Assembly (NCBI GenBank): GCA_039815465.1
Contig: JBCBZG010000006.1
Coordinates: 62,001-126,000 of the forward strand
Direction: 5' to 3'
Origin: Shimia_B sp039815465
GTDB lineage: Bacteria > Pseudomonadota > Alphaproteobacteria > Rhodobacterales > Rhodobacteraceae
DNA: 64,000 bases
Shown here: piece after piece, positions 37,174 to 45,521 of the stretch
Layout: every line of letters starts with the position of its first letter
Position numbering within the stretch: position 1 is the stretch's first letter
The notes under the pieces: generated by a model
Databases searched by the model: none
Told to the model about the DNA's origin: nothing
What the model saw: the letters and a program-made list of their open reading frames with translations, nothing else
Position numbers and translations under genes: made by a program

Positions 37174-37362
37174 ATGGGCATCAACACCGAACGCGAGATC
37201 GAGGCGAACCTGCAAATCGGGCCGACCGACCAAGGTATGGTGCGGCTTTTCATCGAGGCTGCCAATGCGGAGATACCCATGGACTTCGAACCCTCCGAGG
37301 CCCGTGAGATCGCGGAAGAAATCCTGGCCGCCGCCAAAGCGGCCGAAATGGCGCGCCGCTAG
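37174..37362 (+). CDS. DUF6324 family small protein
   Basis: 62 residues, acidic, starting MGINTEREIEANLQIGPTDQGMVRLFIEAANAEIPMDF and ending in a helix. It is preceded by AAGGAGG, a near-perfect ribosome site. Conserved in Rhodobacterales but of unknown function. Its stop lies two bases from the end of the convergent mmcB gene. Confidence 0.8.
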   Translation: MGINTEREIEANLQIGPTDQGMVRLFIEAANAEIPMDFEPSEAREIAEEILAAAKAAEMARR

Positions 37363-37364
37363 GC

Positions 37365-37835
37365 TCAGCCCCAAATCAACGCGAGCTCCGGGTCCCGCGC
37401 CGCGTGATGGCGCAGGGCCGCGTGGCGCGCGAATTTCTGGATCATGACCTTGCGGCGCGCAGGCGGGAGCTTGTCCTCCGGGGCCATACGCAAAATTTCG
37501 GCGTCATAGGGATCAGCAATGATCAGACCCGTGTCTTCGGGCAGCAGCTCGGTGGGAAAGGCGTCATCGACCGCCCAGAAATAACGATCGCACCAGTCCA
37601 AATACCCTTCCCACTTGTGGTCAGACTGGAAATCAGCGCGGCTTGACTTGCATTCGATCACCCAAACCTCGCCCTTAGGGCCAAGCGCCATGACATCCAC
37701 GCGCAGGCCTTGGGTCGGCGTAAACTCCTCCACAGTCACAAAATCATAGCTCAACAGATGCCGACACACCCCGCGGGCGAGCAGTTGGCCCGGCTTCATA
37801 TCAGGCCGGATGGTGGATGTTCTCAGATCGTTCAT
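37365..37835 (-). CDS. mmcB: MmcB-like DNA repair nuclease
   Basis: 156 residues. The core RVDVMALGPKGEVWVIECKSSRADFQSDHKWEGYLDWCDRYFWAV shows a PD-(D/E)xK-type site (Asp, then ECK). This matches MmcB, first described in Caulobacter in mitomycin C resistance. The family acts in DNA-damage tolerance, probably as an endonuclease. Downstream convergent with the DUF6324 gene. No LexA site was confirmed upstream. Confidence 0.85.
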   Translation of the reverse strand: MNDLRTSTIRPDMKPGQLLARGVCRHLLSYDFVTVEEFTPTQGLRVDVMALGPKGEVWVIECKSSRADFQSDHKWEGYLDWCDRYFWAVDDAFPTELLPEDTGLIIADPYDAEILRMAPEDKLPPARRKVMIQKFARHAALRHHAARDPELALIWG

Positions 37836-38223
37836 GCCAAAACTGTGAACGAATTATGAACAAATGCAAGCCCCCCTCCCCCTTGTCAGCATGGGGCGCA
37901 GCTTCTATGTCACGGGGTGGCGGGTTCTGCCCTTCTCGTGACGGCTAAATTCCGGTGGCCTTAAGCAAATCCGAGGGAGCTGGCTCTGTCAGGATCCTGG
38001 TCCTGTTACCTGGCGCCCACCTGTAATTACAGGTCCTCGGGAATTTTGCACGCCGCACGGCTGCGACTGCGGGCCCGCCACTTTTCCCATTTGCTCCGCG
38101 GGCGCGCCGGAATTTTCAAAAAATTCCGGTCCGAAGTCTTTTAAAGACTTCGGCGCCCCGCCGCAGCCCCGATTGCCCTCACCTTGCGCGGCGCTATCTC
38201 CGCAAGAACAGGGAGAAAAGACC
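37836..38223. other. Divergent intergenic region with palindromes
   Basis: 388 bases between mmcB (leftward) and the exported protein at 38224. It contains CAGGATCCTG (37990-37999), a perfect 16-bp palindrome ACCTGTAATTACAGGT (38019-38034) and copy B of the 47-bp element. No gene is supported; the leftward frame at 37989-38432 is a shadow of the next gene. Confidence 0.6.
38107..38153. repeat. 47-bp double-palindrome element, copy B
   Basis: 38107-38129 (CCGGAATTTT, 3-base centre, AAAATTCCGG), one T, 38131-38153 (CCGAAGTCTTT, one base, AAAGACTTCGG). Arms differ in sequence from copies A and C, but the substitutions are matched on both arms so the stems stay perfect. Confidence 0.9.
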
Positions 38224-38736
38224 ATGCCGCAACCTATGTCCACACTCGCAGCCGCCGTCGCAGGCGCGGCGCTTTGGTCAACAGCGGCGACCGCCGATAT
38301 CGTGGTGAGCTTCGTCGAAAGCGCCCCAAAGGACCGCTTTGTCATCGAAAACACCGGCGCCTGCGCCACAGACGCGCTCCAAGTCACAATCGACCTTAGG
38401 CCAGCCCCGGCGGGGCTCATCTTTGACACCACCGCCGCTGGTGCGGGCGTCGAAGTGTTTCAACCGTTCGAGGTTGCCCGCGGCGCTGATCTGTTGACGG
38501 GCGCGGTGAGGCCAACCGACGGCAGCACGGCAGTCAAACTTGACCTGCGGGCGCTGGGACAAGGCGGACAGTTTGCCTTTACCGTCGACGTCGATGACAC
38601 TGGCGTGTCCTCGGACCTCGGCCAAATCCGCGTCTCAGATGCCGAAATTGCGGGGGCGGAGGTTGTCATAAACGGCGTGCGCGCGGCTTTCGATGGCACC
38701 GCACGCGCCCGCGTCCCATTCGCCTGCCTGTCCTAA
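38224..38736 (+). CDS. Exported protein, aggregation-factor-core-like
   Basis: 170 residues from the ATG at 38224, with a GGGAGAAAAG ribosome site. Signal peptide ~1-24 (…AATA-DIVV). The mature part (VSFVESAPKDRFVIENTGACATDALQVTIDL…GLIFDTTAAGAGVEVFQPFEV…FAFTVDVDDT) is a beta-rich domain seen in proteins loosely named aggregation factor core. It likely forms an Ig-like surface or periplasmic beta sandwich; function is not known. It converges on the hydrolase gene with a 4-base overlap. Confidence 0.75.
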   Translation: MPQPMSTLAAAVAGAALWSTAATADIVVSFVESAPKDRFVIENTGACATDALQVTIDLRPAPAGLIFDTTAAGAGVEVFQPFEVARGADLLTGAVRPTDGSTAVKLDLRALGQGGQFAFTVDVDDTGVSSDLGQIRVSDAEIAGAEVVINGVRAAFDGTARARVPFACLS

Positions 38737-39548
38737 CGCGCCGTCTCCGTTGCGTCACACCACGCGCCCACGCGGCTGAGCCAGTCGCGCACGGCGCTGT
38801 CTGACGCGCCGTGGTGCAAAAACGCGTGCTCGTGCCCCTGAGCATGCCAGAGCGTCACATCCCGCCCGTGCAGATCCTGGGCAAGGGCTATGGCGTCGTC
38901 AAACAGCGGGTCCTCGGTCGCCGCAATCACCAGCACCGGCGCCCCCGTCTTTGCTACATCGCGCTGCAGCTCCGCGGGGTCAGCACCCAGCCGCGCGTAC
39001 ATCGCCGCAAGGGCAGCCGCATTGAGCGCCGCATCGCCGGGCCCATGCCGTGAAATCGACGCCGACTGCGTGAGCCCGTAGGCCGGATAAAACGCTGCCA
39101 CCCCCGCCACGTGCGCCGTGTCGTCCCCTGCTGCCCAAAGCGCCATCGCCCCGCCCGCACTGTCGCCAGCAACAAAAAGGGGCCCGTCCTCCTCTGCGAG
39201 GCACGCCATTAGCGCCGCCCGGGCCGCGTTGCGCTGTGCGGGGTATGGATGTTCTGGCGCCAGCGGGTAGCGGACCGACGTCACCCGCCGCCCGCTCAGC
39301 TTTGACAGCCAAGCACAGAGCGCGCGGTGCGTCTCCGGGCTGCCGAGCAGCCAGCCGCCCCCGTGAAAGTAAAGGATCGGCGCCCCCTGCCCGCCGCCCG
39401 CGGGCACAAAGCGCAGCCCCGAAAGAGGGCCATCGTCCATGGGCGACACTTGGACATCTGCGGGCGCGGTCGCATCAAGGACTGCGCGCTCCGCAGCATA
39501 GGCCCGGCGCAGCTCGCCCGGGTCGCCATTTACCCAATCGAGTGTCAC
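38733..39548 (-). CDS. Alpha/beta hydrolase, hormone-sensitive-lipase-like family
   Basis: 271 residues. The HGGGWLLGS motif forms the oxyanion hole, the nucleophile elbow is GDSAGGAMA (Ser in GDSAG), and the acid/His end is ATEDPLFDDAI and GHEHAFLHHG. No signal peptide, so a cytoplasmic carboxylesterase acting on short acyl esters is expected. Its start overlaps the nusB stop by four bases, placing it at the end of the riboflavin-nusB operon. Confidence 0.9.
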   Translation of the reverse strand: MTLDWVNGDPGELRRAYAAERAVLDATAPADVQVSPMDDGPLSGLRFVPAGGGQGAPILYFHGGGWLLGSPETHRALCAWLSKLSGRRVTSVRYPLAPEHPYPAQRNAARAALMACLAEEDGPLFVAGDSAGGAMALWAAGDDTAHVAGVAAFYPAYGLTQSASISRHGPGDAALNAAALAAMYARLGADPAELQRDVAKTGAPVLVIAATEDPLFDDAIALAQDLHGRDVTLWHAQGHEHAFLHHGASDSAVRDWLSRVGAWCDATETAR

Positions 39549-40015
39549 GCGAACGCCCCCGGCTGCGCCTCCCGCGCCATGTGATCGAGCACAGCATTGA
39601 CGAAACGCGTCTCCTTCCCCTCTGGGAAAAACGCATTGGCGACATCCATGAACTCCACGATCACCACGCGGGGCGGCGTGCGCGTCTCCACCATCTCCGC
39701 CCCCGCGGCGCGGAACAGCGCGCGCAGCGTCGGATCAATCCGCGCGATAGGCCACTTGGCCACCAGCGCGCGGTCGGTCATTTGGTCGATCTTGGCCTGC
39801 TCGTTGACGGCCGCATCCACGAGGGTGCGGAAGAGATCAACATCGCCCTCCTGCATCTCCCCCTCGTCATAGATTGCGCCAAAGCGGTGATCCTCGAACT
39901 CCCGCTCCACCTCGCGGGTGGACTGGCCCGACACTTCCATCTGAAAGAGCGCCTGCACAGCGTAAAGCCGCGCCGCGCTCTTCATCTTGCGCTTTTGATT
40001 ACCTGAAAGGGTCAT
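39545..40015 (-). CDS. nusB: Transcription antitermination factor NusB
   Basis: 156 residues, all-helical. Landmarks ARLYAVQALFQMEVSG near the N-terminus, and IDQMTDRALVAKWPIARIDPTLRALFRAAGAEM and PPRVVIVEFMDVANAFFPEGKETRFVNAVLDHMA at the C-terminus. NusB with NusE binds boxA RNA and keeps rRNA transcription going. It overlaps ribH by four bases, the usual order in Alphaproteobacteria. Confidence 0.95.
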   Translation of the reverse strand: MTLSGNQKRKMKSAARLYAVQALFQMEVSGQSTREVEREFEDHRFGAIYDEGEMQEGDVDLFRTLVDAAVNEQAKIDQMTDRALVAKWPIARIDPTLRALFRAAGAEMVETRTPPRVVIVEFMDVANAFFPEGKETRFVNAVLDHMAREAQPGAFA

Positions 40016-40530
40016 GCGATTTTGACAGCGTCCGAGGGTTTAAAACCGATGCCGCCCTTGGGTGTGCCCCAGCGACGGTTGAGCGCGAGCAGGTGCAGCG
40101 CAGCCTCTGCCGCGGCCCCCGCCGTGTTCAAGCGGCTCACGTCAGCGCGCTCCTCCGCCTGCTCCATGTTCTCAACTGTGATAATGCCATTGCCGATGCA
40201 GAGCCCCTGAAGCCCAAGGAGCATGATGCCGTTTGACGACTGCTCCACCACCACATCGTAATGCGAGGTCCGCCCCCGGATCACACAGCCCAGCGCGACA
40301 TAGCAATCATAGCTCGACATGCGGCTGGCCATGCCGATGGCCGTGGGGATCTCCAGCGACCCGGGCACCTCAACGGTGTCGAGCCCCGCGCCCACCTTAT
40401 CAAAGATGCCCTGGACCGCCGCCACCTGCTGCTCCGCGATCTTGGTGTAATAGGGCGCAATGACGATCAGCCCCTTCACCGGCTCGTCAAAGCTCGGCAG
40501 CCCCATATCGTTGTCAGAATGTCCGGCCAT
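40012..40530 (-). CDS. ribH: 6,7-dimethyl-8-ribityllumazine synthase
   Basis: 172 residues. Motifs VPGSLEIPTAIG (substrate loop) and GCVIRGRTSHYDVVVEQSSNGIMLL with the catalytic His. It joins 3,4-dihydroxybutanone phosphate to the pyrimidine to give the lumazine. The start shares a base with the stop of ribBX, and it overlaps nusB. The usual GxxxE…KGxE end is replaced by WGTPKGGIGFKPSDAVKIA, normal for this group. Confidence 0.96.
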   Translation of the reverse strand: MAGHSDNDMGLPSFDEPVKGLIVIAPYYTKIAEQQVAAVQGIFDKVGAGLDTVEVPGSLEIPTAIGMASRMSSYDCYVALGCVIRGRTSHYDVVVEQSSNGIMLLGLQGLCIGNGIITVENMEQAEERADVSRLNTAGAAAEAALHLLALNRRWGTPKGGIGFKPSDAVKIA

Positions 40531-41669
40531 CAGCCCAGCTCCGAAATTTTACGTGTGCCCACGATGTCGAGGCCATAAGCCTCCAGCCCCACGACCTTGG
40601 GCGTGGGCGAATTCGTGGCGAGGATCAAATCATTGATGCCAAGCGACGACAGGATCTGCGCGCCGAGCCCGTATTGCCGCAGCGTCTGGGGGGAGACTTC
40701 CTCGCCCGCCGCCAGCTTCATATGCACATCGCGCAGCAGCACGACAACGCCGCGCCCCTCGGCCGCAATCATGTTCATGGCATCGGCAAACTCACCCGCG
40801 CGGCCCTTGGGCCCGATCCCGATCAGGTCGAGCATGGGGTCGAGCGAATGCATCCGCACAAGCACCGGTTCGCCATCTTCGATGTCGCCCTTTATCAGCG
40901 CGATGTGCTCCGCGCCTTGGGTCTCGTCCGTGTAGATGCGCAGCTGCCACTCACCGCCAAACTCGCTCGTGATCGTCTCCCGCGTGCGGACCTTAACGAG
41001 GTTATCGTGGCGGCGGCGGTAGGAGATGAGGTCAGAGATCGTCCCGATTTTCAGCCCGTGGAGCTGGGCAAAGGCGATGAGGTCCGGCAGGCGCGCCATC
41101 TCCCCGTCTTCCTTCATGATCTCACAGATCACGCCCGACGGGTTCAACCCTGCCAGCCGCGAAATATCGACCGCTGCTTCCGTATGGCCCGCCCGGACCA
41201 GAACGCCGCCCTCACGCGCGCGCAGCGGGAACACGTGGCCGGGTGTCGCAATGTCGGCGGCGCCCTTGGCGTGGTCGATGGCCACAGCCACCGTCCGCGC
41301 GCGATCCGCGGCGGAAATCCCCGTCGTCACGCCCTCGCGCGCCTCGATGGAGGTCGTAAACGCCGTCTCGTGCCGCGAAGAATTCTGCGAGGACATCAGC
41401 GGCAGCCCCAACGCATCAATCCGCTCACCCGTCAGTGACAGGCAGATCAGCCCGCGCCCATGGGTGGCCATGAAATTGATCGCATCAGGCGTGGCCATCT
41501 GCGCGGGGATGACCAGATCGCCCTCATTCTCCCGGTCCTCATGGTCCACGAGGATGAACATCCGACCATTGCGGGCGTCGTCGATGATCTCCTCAATAGA
41601 CGAAATCGCATCGCCCCATTCCGATTCCACCGGACCCGGCTTTTCGTAAAGCGTGCTTTCCGTGTTCAT
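40530..41669 (-). CDS. ribB: 3,4-dihydroxy-2-butanone-4-phosphate synthase with a degenerate GTP cyclohydrolase II domain (RibBX type)
   Basis: 379 residues from the ATG at 41669; the longer frame to 41831 overlaps the preceding gene and is rejected. The first ~205 residues are an intact RibB (DHEDRENEGDLVIPAQMATPDAINFMATHGRG). The C-terminal part has the cyclohydrolase II layout, but the three zinc Cys of HSE-C…L-C-D-C are gone (the region reads HSLDPMLDLIGIGPKGRAG), as is the QEGRGIGL block (replaced by RDVHMKLAAGE). It should therefore make the butanone phosphate but not open GTP. A separate ribA must exist elsewhere. Confidence 0.93.
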   Translation of the reverse strand: MNTESTLYEKPGPVESEWGDAISSIEEIIDDARNGRMFILVDHEDRENEGDLVIPAQMATPDAINFMATHGRGLICLSLTGERIDALGLPLMSSQNSSRHETAFTTSIEAREGVTTGISAADRARTVAVAIDHAKGAADIATPGHVFPLRAREGGVLVRAGHTEAAVDISRLAGLNPSGVICEIMKEDGEMARLPDLIAFAQLHGLKIGTISDLISYRRRHDNLVKVRTRETITSEFGGEWQLRIYTDETQGAEHIALIKGDIEDGEPVLVRMHSLDPMLDLIGIGPKGRAGEFADAMNMIAAEGRGVVVLLRDVHMKLAAGEEVSPQTLRQYGLGAQILSSLGINDLILATNSPTPKVVGLEAYGLDIVGTRKISELG

Positions 41670-42235
41670 ACCGCGCCTCCGAAATAGCGTTCTGCGGGCA
41701 GGAACCCGGCGGTGCGTCCCGCCACGGCCCATTCCCGTTCGAGTGAGGTCGCACCTATGACGAGAACCCCGTCCGCAGGCAAGCGCTGCGCGGCCATGAC
41801 CTCGCGTGTTTTGTCGCGCATCACCGGCCAAGGATCGGTAAACGCGGGCGCCGTGTGCACGACATCAAGCGCAGGATTGGCCCGCGCCACCGCGTCTGCG
41901 CTCATGGGGCGATGCACAAAGGCCAGCTTTCCCGCCCCCTTGATCGCCTCAACATCCCGCGCGACGTCCTCTGGCAGCTCGGTCCGCACAAGGCGCAGAG
42001 CGTTGGACGAAAAAAGAAACCCGATCACATCCCGCCCCGTCGAGGCCCGCACCCCCGCGTATGTCGTGTAGTCGAGCCCCAGCTCTTTCGCCCGCTTCAC
42101 CCGCATCTTGAGCACCATGAGCGGCAGCGTCGGCACCAGCGCTTCCCGTGCCTTTTTCCAGCAGTGGCGGCGGTAGGTCACGCCGCGCTCCATGCTCGGG
42201 CCCTTGTTGTGGCCCAGACCGGGCAGCGCGCTCAT
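41666..42235 (-). CDS. Conserved protein of unknown function inside the riboflavin operon
   Basis: 189 residues, basic. Recognisable only as a Rhodobacterales conserved protein: LPGLGHNKGPSMERGVTYRRHCWKKAREAL, then LPLMVLKMRVKRAKELGLDYTTYAGVRASTGRDVIGFLFSSNALRL. The second half is less regular. It overlaps ribE upstream and ribBX downstream by four bases each, so it is made in step with riboflavin enzymes. No enzyme motif or membrane span is visible. Confidence 0.8.
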   Translation of the reverse strand: MSALPGLGHNKGPSMERGVTYRRHCWKKAREALVPTLPLMVLKMRVKRAKELGLDYTTYAGVRASTGRDVIGFLFSSNALRLVRTELPEDVARDVEAIKGAGKLAFVHRPMSADAVARANPALDVVHTAPAFTDPWPVMRDKTREVMAAQRLPADGVLVIGATSLEREWAVAGRTAGFLPAERYFGGAV

Positions 42236-42831
42236 ACCGTGTCCGCCAGCCGCGCCACGTAGCGGGCGAGCGTATCGATTTCGAGGTTCACGGCATTCCC
42301 CTCATGCGCATCGCCCCAAGTCGTGACGGCCTTCGTGTGGGGGATCATGTTCACACCAAACGTCGCGCCATCGACCTCGTTCACTGTCAGAGAAGTGCCG
42401 TTCAAAGCCACCGACCCCTTCTCCGCAATGAACCGCGCCAAGGCGTCCGGCGCGCGGAACGTGTAGCGCGTGCTGTCGCCCTCATCGCGCATCGCCTCGA
42501 TCACCGCGATCCCGTCCACATGGCCCGACACGATATGCCCGCCTAGCTCGTCACCCACACGCAGCGCGCGCTCTAGGTTCACCCGCTTGCCCGCGACCCA
42601 CGTCGTAAGGTTCGTCTTCGAGACACTCTCCGCTGACACATCCACATCAAACCAATGCCCGTCCGCATCGGTGCCTTTGTCGACTACCGTCAAACACACA
42701 CCATCGCAGGCGATGGAAGCCCCCATATCCACCCGCGCCACGTCATAGGCCGTGCCAATCCGCGCCCTCATATCGCCGCGTTGCTCCACCGCGCGGAGCG
42801 TGCCGATGTCGGTAATGATCCCGGTAAACAT
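42232..42831 (-). CDS. ribE: Riboflavin synthase alpha chain
   Basis: 199 residues from the ATG at 42831 (MFTGIITDIGTL, the family's invariant start); the frame open to 43035 has no better start. Two similar lumazine-binding barrels, each with an S-x-x-L-x-V-type core, and GGHIVSGHVDG in the second. It turns two lumazines into riboflavin and the pyrimidine. First gene of ribE-unknown-ribBX-ribH-nusB. No FMN riboswitch consensus was found upstream. Confidence 0.95.
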   Translation of the reverse strand: MFTGIITDIGTLRAVEQRGDMRARIGTAYDVARVDMGASIACDGVCLTVVDKGTDADGHWFDVDVSAESVSKTNLTTWVAGKRVNLERALRVGDELGGHIVSGHVDGIAVIEAMRDEGDSTRYTFRAPDALARFIAEKGSVALNGTSLTVNEVDGATFGVNMIPHTKAVTTWGDAHEGNAVNLEIDTLARYVARLADTV

Positions 42832-42979
42832 CTCTTTCCCCTTTTCGGGCATGAGGTAATCGTTGCACCCCGGTGCGGCAAGTCGCAGGGTACGGGCAGC
42901 GCTAATCGCGGGCCTGCCCCGTGACCGATCAAGTGATGTGTTCGTAACCCCGGCGCAAGCCAAAACGCAAAGGGTCCTG

Positions 42980-44263
42980 ATGTCCCACGCCCGCCGTTTT
43001 CTGTTCCTGCAGGGCCCCCACGGCCCGTTCTTCAACCGTCTCGCGGGGATGCTGATGGCAGCCGGGAACGAGGTCTGGCGCGTGGGCTTTAACGCGGGCG
43101 ACCGCGCGTTTTGGTGGCGCCGCAGCCGCTACATCCCGTTCACGGGTCCGCTCGACCACTGGCCGGACAGATTCTCCCAGATCGTGGAACGCCACGGGAT
43201 CACCGACGTCGTGCTCTACGGCGACACCCGCCCTGTCCACGCTGAGGCCATCGCCCAGGCCCGCGAGCTAGGCCTCACCATCCACGTCTTTGAGGAGGGC
43301 TACCTGCGCCCCTACTGGGCCACTTACGAGCGCAATGGCTCCAACGGGAACAGCCCACTGATGACCATGAGCGTCGACGACATGGCCCGCACGCTATCGG
43401 CCCGCGAGACCGAACCGGTGGAGGCGCCCACCCATTGGGGCGACATGCGCCAGCACGCGATCTACAGCTTTCTCTACCACCTGTGCATCCTGATCGGGAA
43501 TCGCCGCTACCGCCGCCTACGCAGCCATCGCGCCCTGCCCGTATATCGGGAGTTTCTCGTCTACCTGCGCCGGGTGCTTTTTCAACCGCTCGTCCTGCTC
43601 GACCGCACGGTCGTGACCTCGCGCATCATCAGCAGCGGCCACCCGTTCCACATCGTGCTCATGCAGCTCGAACACGACAGCGCGTTTCAGACCCATTCGC
43701 CGTTCAAATCAATGGAAGCGTTTTTGTCGATGGTCGTCGCGGGCTTTGCCCAAGGCGCCGCCAAACACCACCACCTGGTCTTTAAAGCTCACCCGATGGA
43801 AAGCGGGCGGCTGCCCATGCGGCGGCTCCTGCGAGACCTGGCAGAGGCTCACGGCGTCAAAGGCCGCGTGCACTACGTGCCAGGCGGCAAGCTCGCGCGC
43901 ATCCTCAACGCCGCGCGCAGCGCCGTCACCGTCAACTCCACCGCCGCGCAACAGGTGCTCTGGCGCGGGATGCCGCTCAAAAGCTTTGGGGCGGCGGTCT
44001 ATAACAAACCGGAATTCGTCAGCGATCAGGCCCTTTCGGCCTTTTTCAACGCGCCCCAGGGCCCAAACGCCGCCGCCTACCAGGCCTACCGCCGCTATTT
44101 GCTGGAAACGAGCCAGGTGCCCGGCGGGTTCTATTCGGCCCGCGGTCGGCGCCAGCTCTTGCGCCGGGTGGTCGATTTGATGCTTGCGCCGCGCGATCCC
44201 TACCAGGCGCTCGCTGCGCCAGGTGGCGCGCCAGAGCAACAGTTGCGGCTCATCAAACGCTGA
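42980..44263 (+). CDS. kpsS: Capsule polysaccharide beta-Kdo transferase KpsS-like
   Basis: 427 residues from the ATG at 42980 (MSHARRFLFLQGPHGPFFNRLAGML); the frame open from 42863 runs into the ribE leader. Landmarks: VLYGDTRPVHAEAIAQARELGLTIHVFEEGYLRPYWATYE, FKAHPMESG and VTVNSTAAQQVLWRGMPLKSFG. KpsS adds the first Kdo to lysophosphatidylglycerol, starting the poly-Kdo linker of group 2-type capsules. It is divergent from ribE and followed by a wza-like gene and kpsC. Confidence 0.9.
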   Translation: MSHARRFLFLQGPHGPFFNRLAGMLMAAGNEVWRVGFNAGDRAFWWRRSRYIPFTGPLDHWPDRFSQIVERHGITDVVLYGDTRPVHAEAIAQARELGLTIHVFEEGYLRPYWATYERNGSNGNSPLMTMSVDDMARTLSARETEPVEAPTHWGDMRQHAIYSFLYHLCILIGNRRYRRLRSHRALPVYREFLVYLRRVLFQPLVLLDRTVVTSRIISSGHPFHIVLMQLEHDSAFQTHSPFKSMEAFLSMVVAGFAQGAAKHHHLVFKAHPMESGRLPMRRLLRDLAEAHGVKGRVHYVPGGKLARILNAARSAVTVNSTAAQQVLWRGMPLKSFGAAVYNKPEFVSDQALSAFFNAPQGPNAAAYQAYRRYLLETSQVPGGFYSARGRRQLLRRVVDLMLAPRDPYQALAAPGGAPEQQLRLIKR

Positions 44264-44352
44264 CCACAACCCCTAGCGCTTCCATTTTCGGGGCGATTCC
44301 GGTAGCTTGTAAAAAAAAGCTAAACCAAATTCAGGCTTGAGAGGTCGAGGCA

Positions 44353-45516
44353 GTGACTTCCAATTCCATTCAGCGCCGCTCTGGCGCGTCCCGTGTATCG
44401 TCGCGCCTGCTTGGTGCCGTCTGCGCGCTGGCCGTTGTCAGCGCCTGCGGTCTCCCCCGGTCGGGCCCATCGAAATCGGAGATTTTCGCAGGCTCCGTCC
44501 AGGAAGAAGGCGACGCCTTCATCGTGCTCGTCAATGACCGCGTCACGCGCGCCACCGCCGTGACCCCGGCGTTCGGGTTCTCCGAAGCGTTCTTAAACAA
44601 AAACGACATCGTAAGCGACACAATCCGCCCCGGCGACACGCTGGGACTGACGATCTGGGAAAACGTCACCGACGGGCTGCTCGCCGCAGAGGGCCAAAAC
44701 CAAACCGTGCTGGAGGAGGTCCAGGTCGACGGCTCGGGCTTTATCTTTGTGCCCTATGCCGGTCGCCTACGTGCCGCAGGCAACACGCCCGAGGCGATCC
44801 GGCGCATCATTTCTAGCCGGCTCGAAGACCAAACACCCGATCCCCAGGTGCAGGTACGCCGCATCGCAGGCGACGGCTCCACCGTGACGATCACGGGCTC
44901 AGGCGCAGGCGCCCAGGGCAACTTCCCCATTGAGCGGCCCACAACGCGCCTGTCCTCCATGCTGGCGGCCGCGGGCGGGGTGTCGATCCCGCCAGAAATC
45001 GCACAGGTCACCGTCGTGCGCGGCAACCAACGTGGCACCGTCTGGTTCCAAGACATCTACAACAACCCCGACTTTGACATCGCGCTCCGCGGTGGCGACC
45101 GCATCTTGGTGGAGGGCGACGCCCGCAACTTCACTGCCCTCGGCGCCACAGGCAGCCAAACGGTCGTGCCGTTTGAAAGCCAAACTATCAGCGCGATCGA
45201 GGCGATTGCGTCCGTTGGCGGCCTTAGCTCCAGCCTTGCGGACCCCACAGGTGTCTTTGTGATGCGCAACGAACCCGAAGAGATCGCACAGGTCGTCATG
45301 GGCCGCACGGATCTCGTTGGGACCCAGCGCGTGGCCTATGTGCTCGACCTGACGCAGCCAAACGGGCTCTTTATCGCGCGCGATTTCGTGATCCGGGACG
45401 AGGACACGGTCTATGTGACCGAGGCGCCGTTTGTGACCTGGAACAAGACGATTTCAGCCCTCACAGGCTCGCTGAACTCCGTCAACGCGCTTGGCACAGC
45501 CGCAACCGGGGGCTAG
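44353..45516 (+). CDS. Polysaccharide export outer-membrane lipoprotein (Wza/KpsD-like)
   Basis: 387 residues. Lipoprotein signal with lipobox VVSAC (Cys32). The polysaccharide-export domain begins ~ residue 90 (IRPGDTLGLTIWENV…VDGSGFIFVPYAGRLRAAGNTPEAIRRIISSRL) and is followed by two SLBB-like domains. It would form or contribute to the outer-membrane exit channel. It lies between kpsS and kpsC in one direction, so it probably exports that capsule. Confidence 0.92.
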   Translation: MTSNSIQRRSGASRVSSRLLGAVCALAVVSACGLPRSGPSKSEIFAGSVQEEGDAFIVLVNDRVTRATAVTPAFGFSEAFLNKNDIVSDTIRPGDTLGLTIWENVTDGLLAAEGQNQTVLEEVQVDGSGFIFVPYAGRLRAAGNTPEAIRRIISSRLEDQTPDPQVQVRRIAGDGSTVTITGSGAGAQGNFPIERPTTRLSSMLAAAGGVSIPPEIAQVTVVRGNQRGTVWFQDIYNNPDFDIALRGGDRILVEGDARNFTALGATGSQTVVPFESQTISAIEAIASVGGLSSSLADPTGVFVMRNEPEEIAQVVMGRTDLVGTQRVAYVLDLTQPNGLFIARDFVIRDEDTVYVTEAPFVTWNKTISALTGSLNSVNALGTAATGG

Positions 45517-45521
45517 GCGGC

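Noticed and set aside
37989..38432. 147-codon minus frame between mmcB and the exported protein
   Set aside because: It overlaps the convincing exported protein and runs through the repeat element; no motif.
42832..42979. FMN riboswitch upstream of ribE
   Set aside because: The conserved RFN blocks (AGGG, CCNACCGGCGGT and similar) are not present on the minus strand leader.
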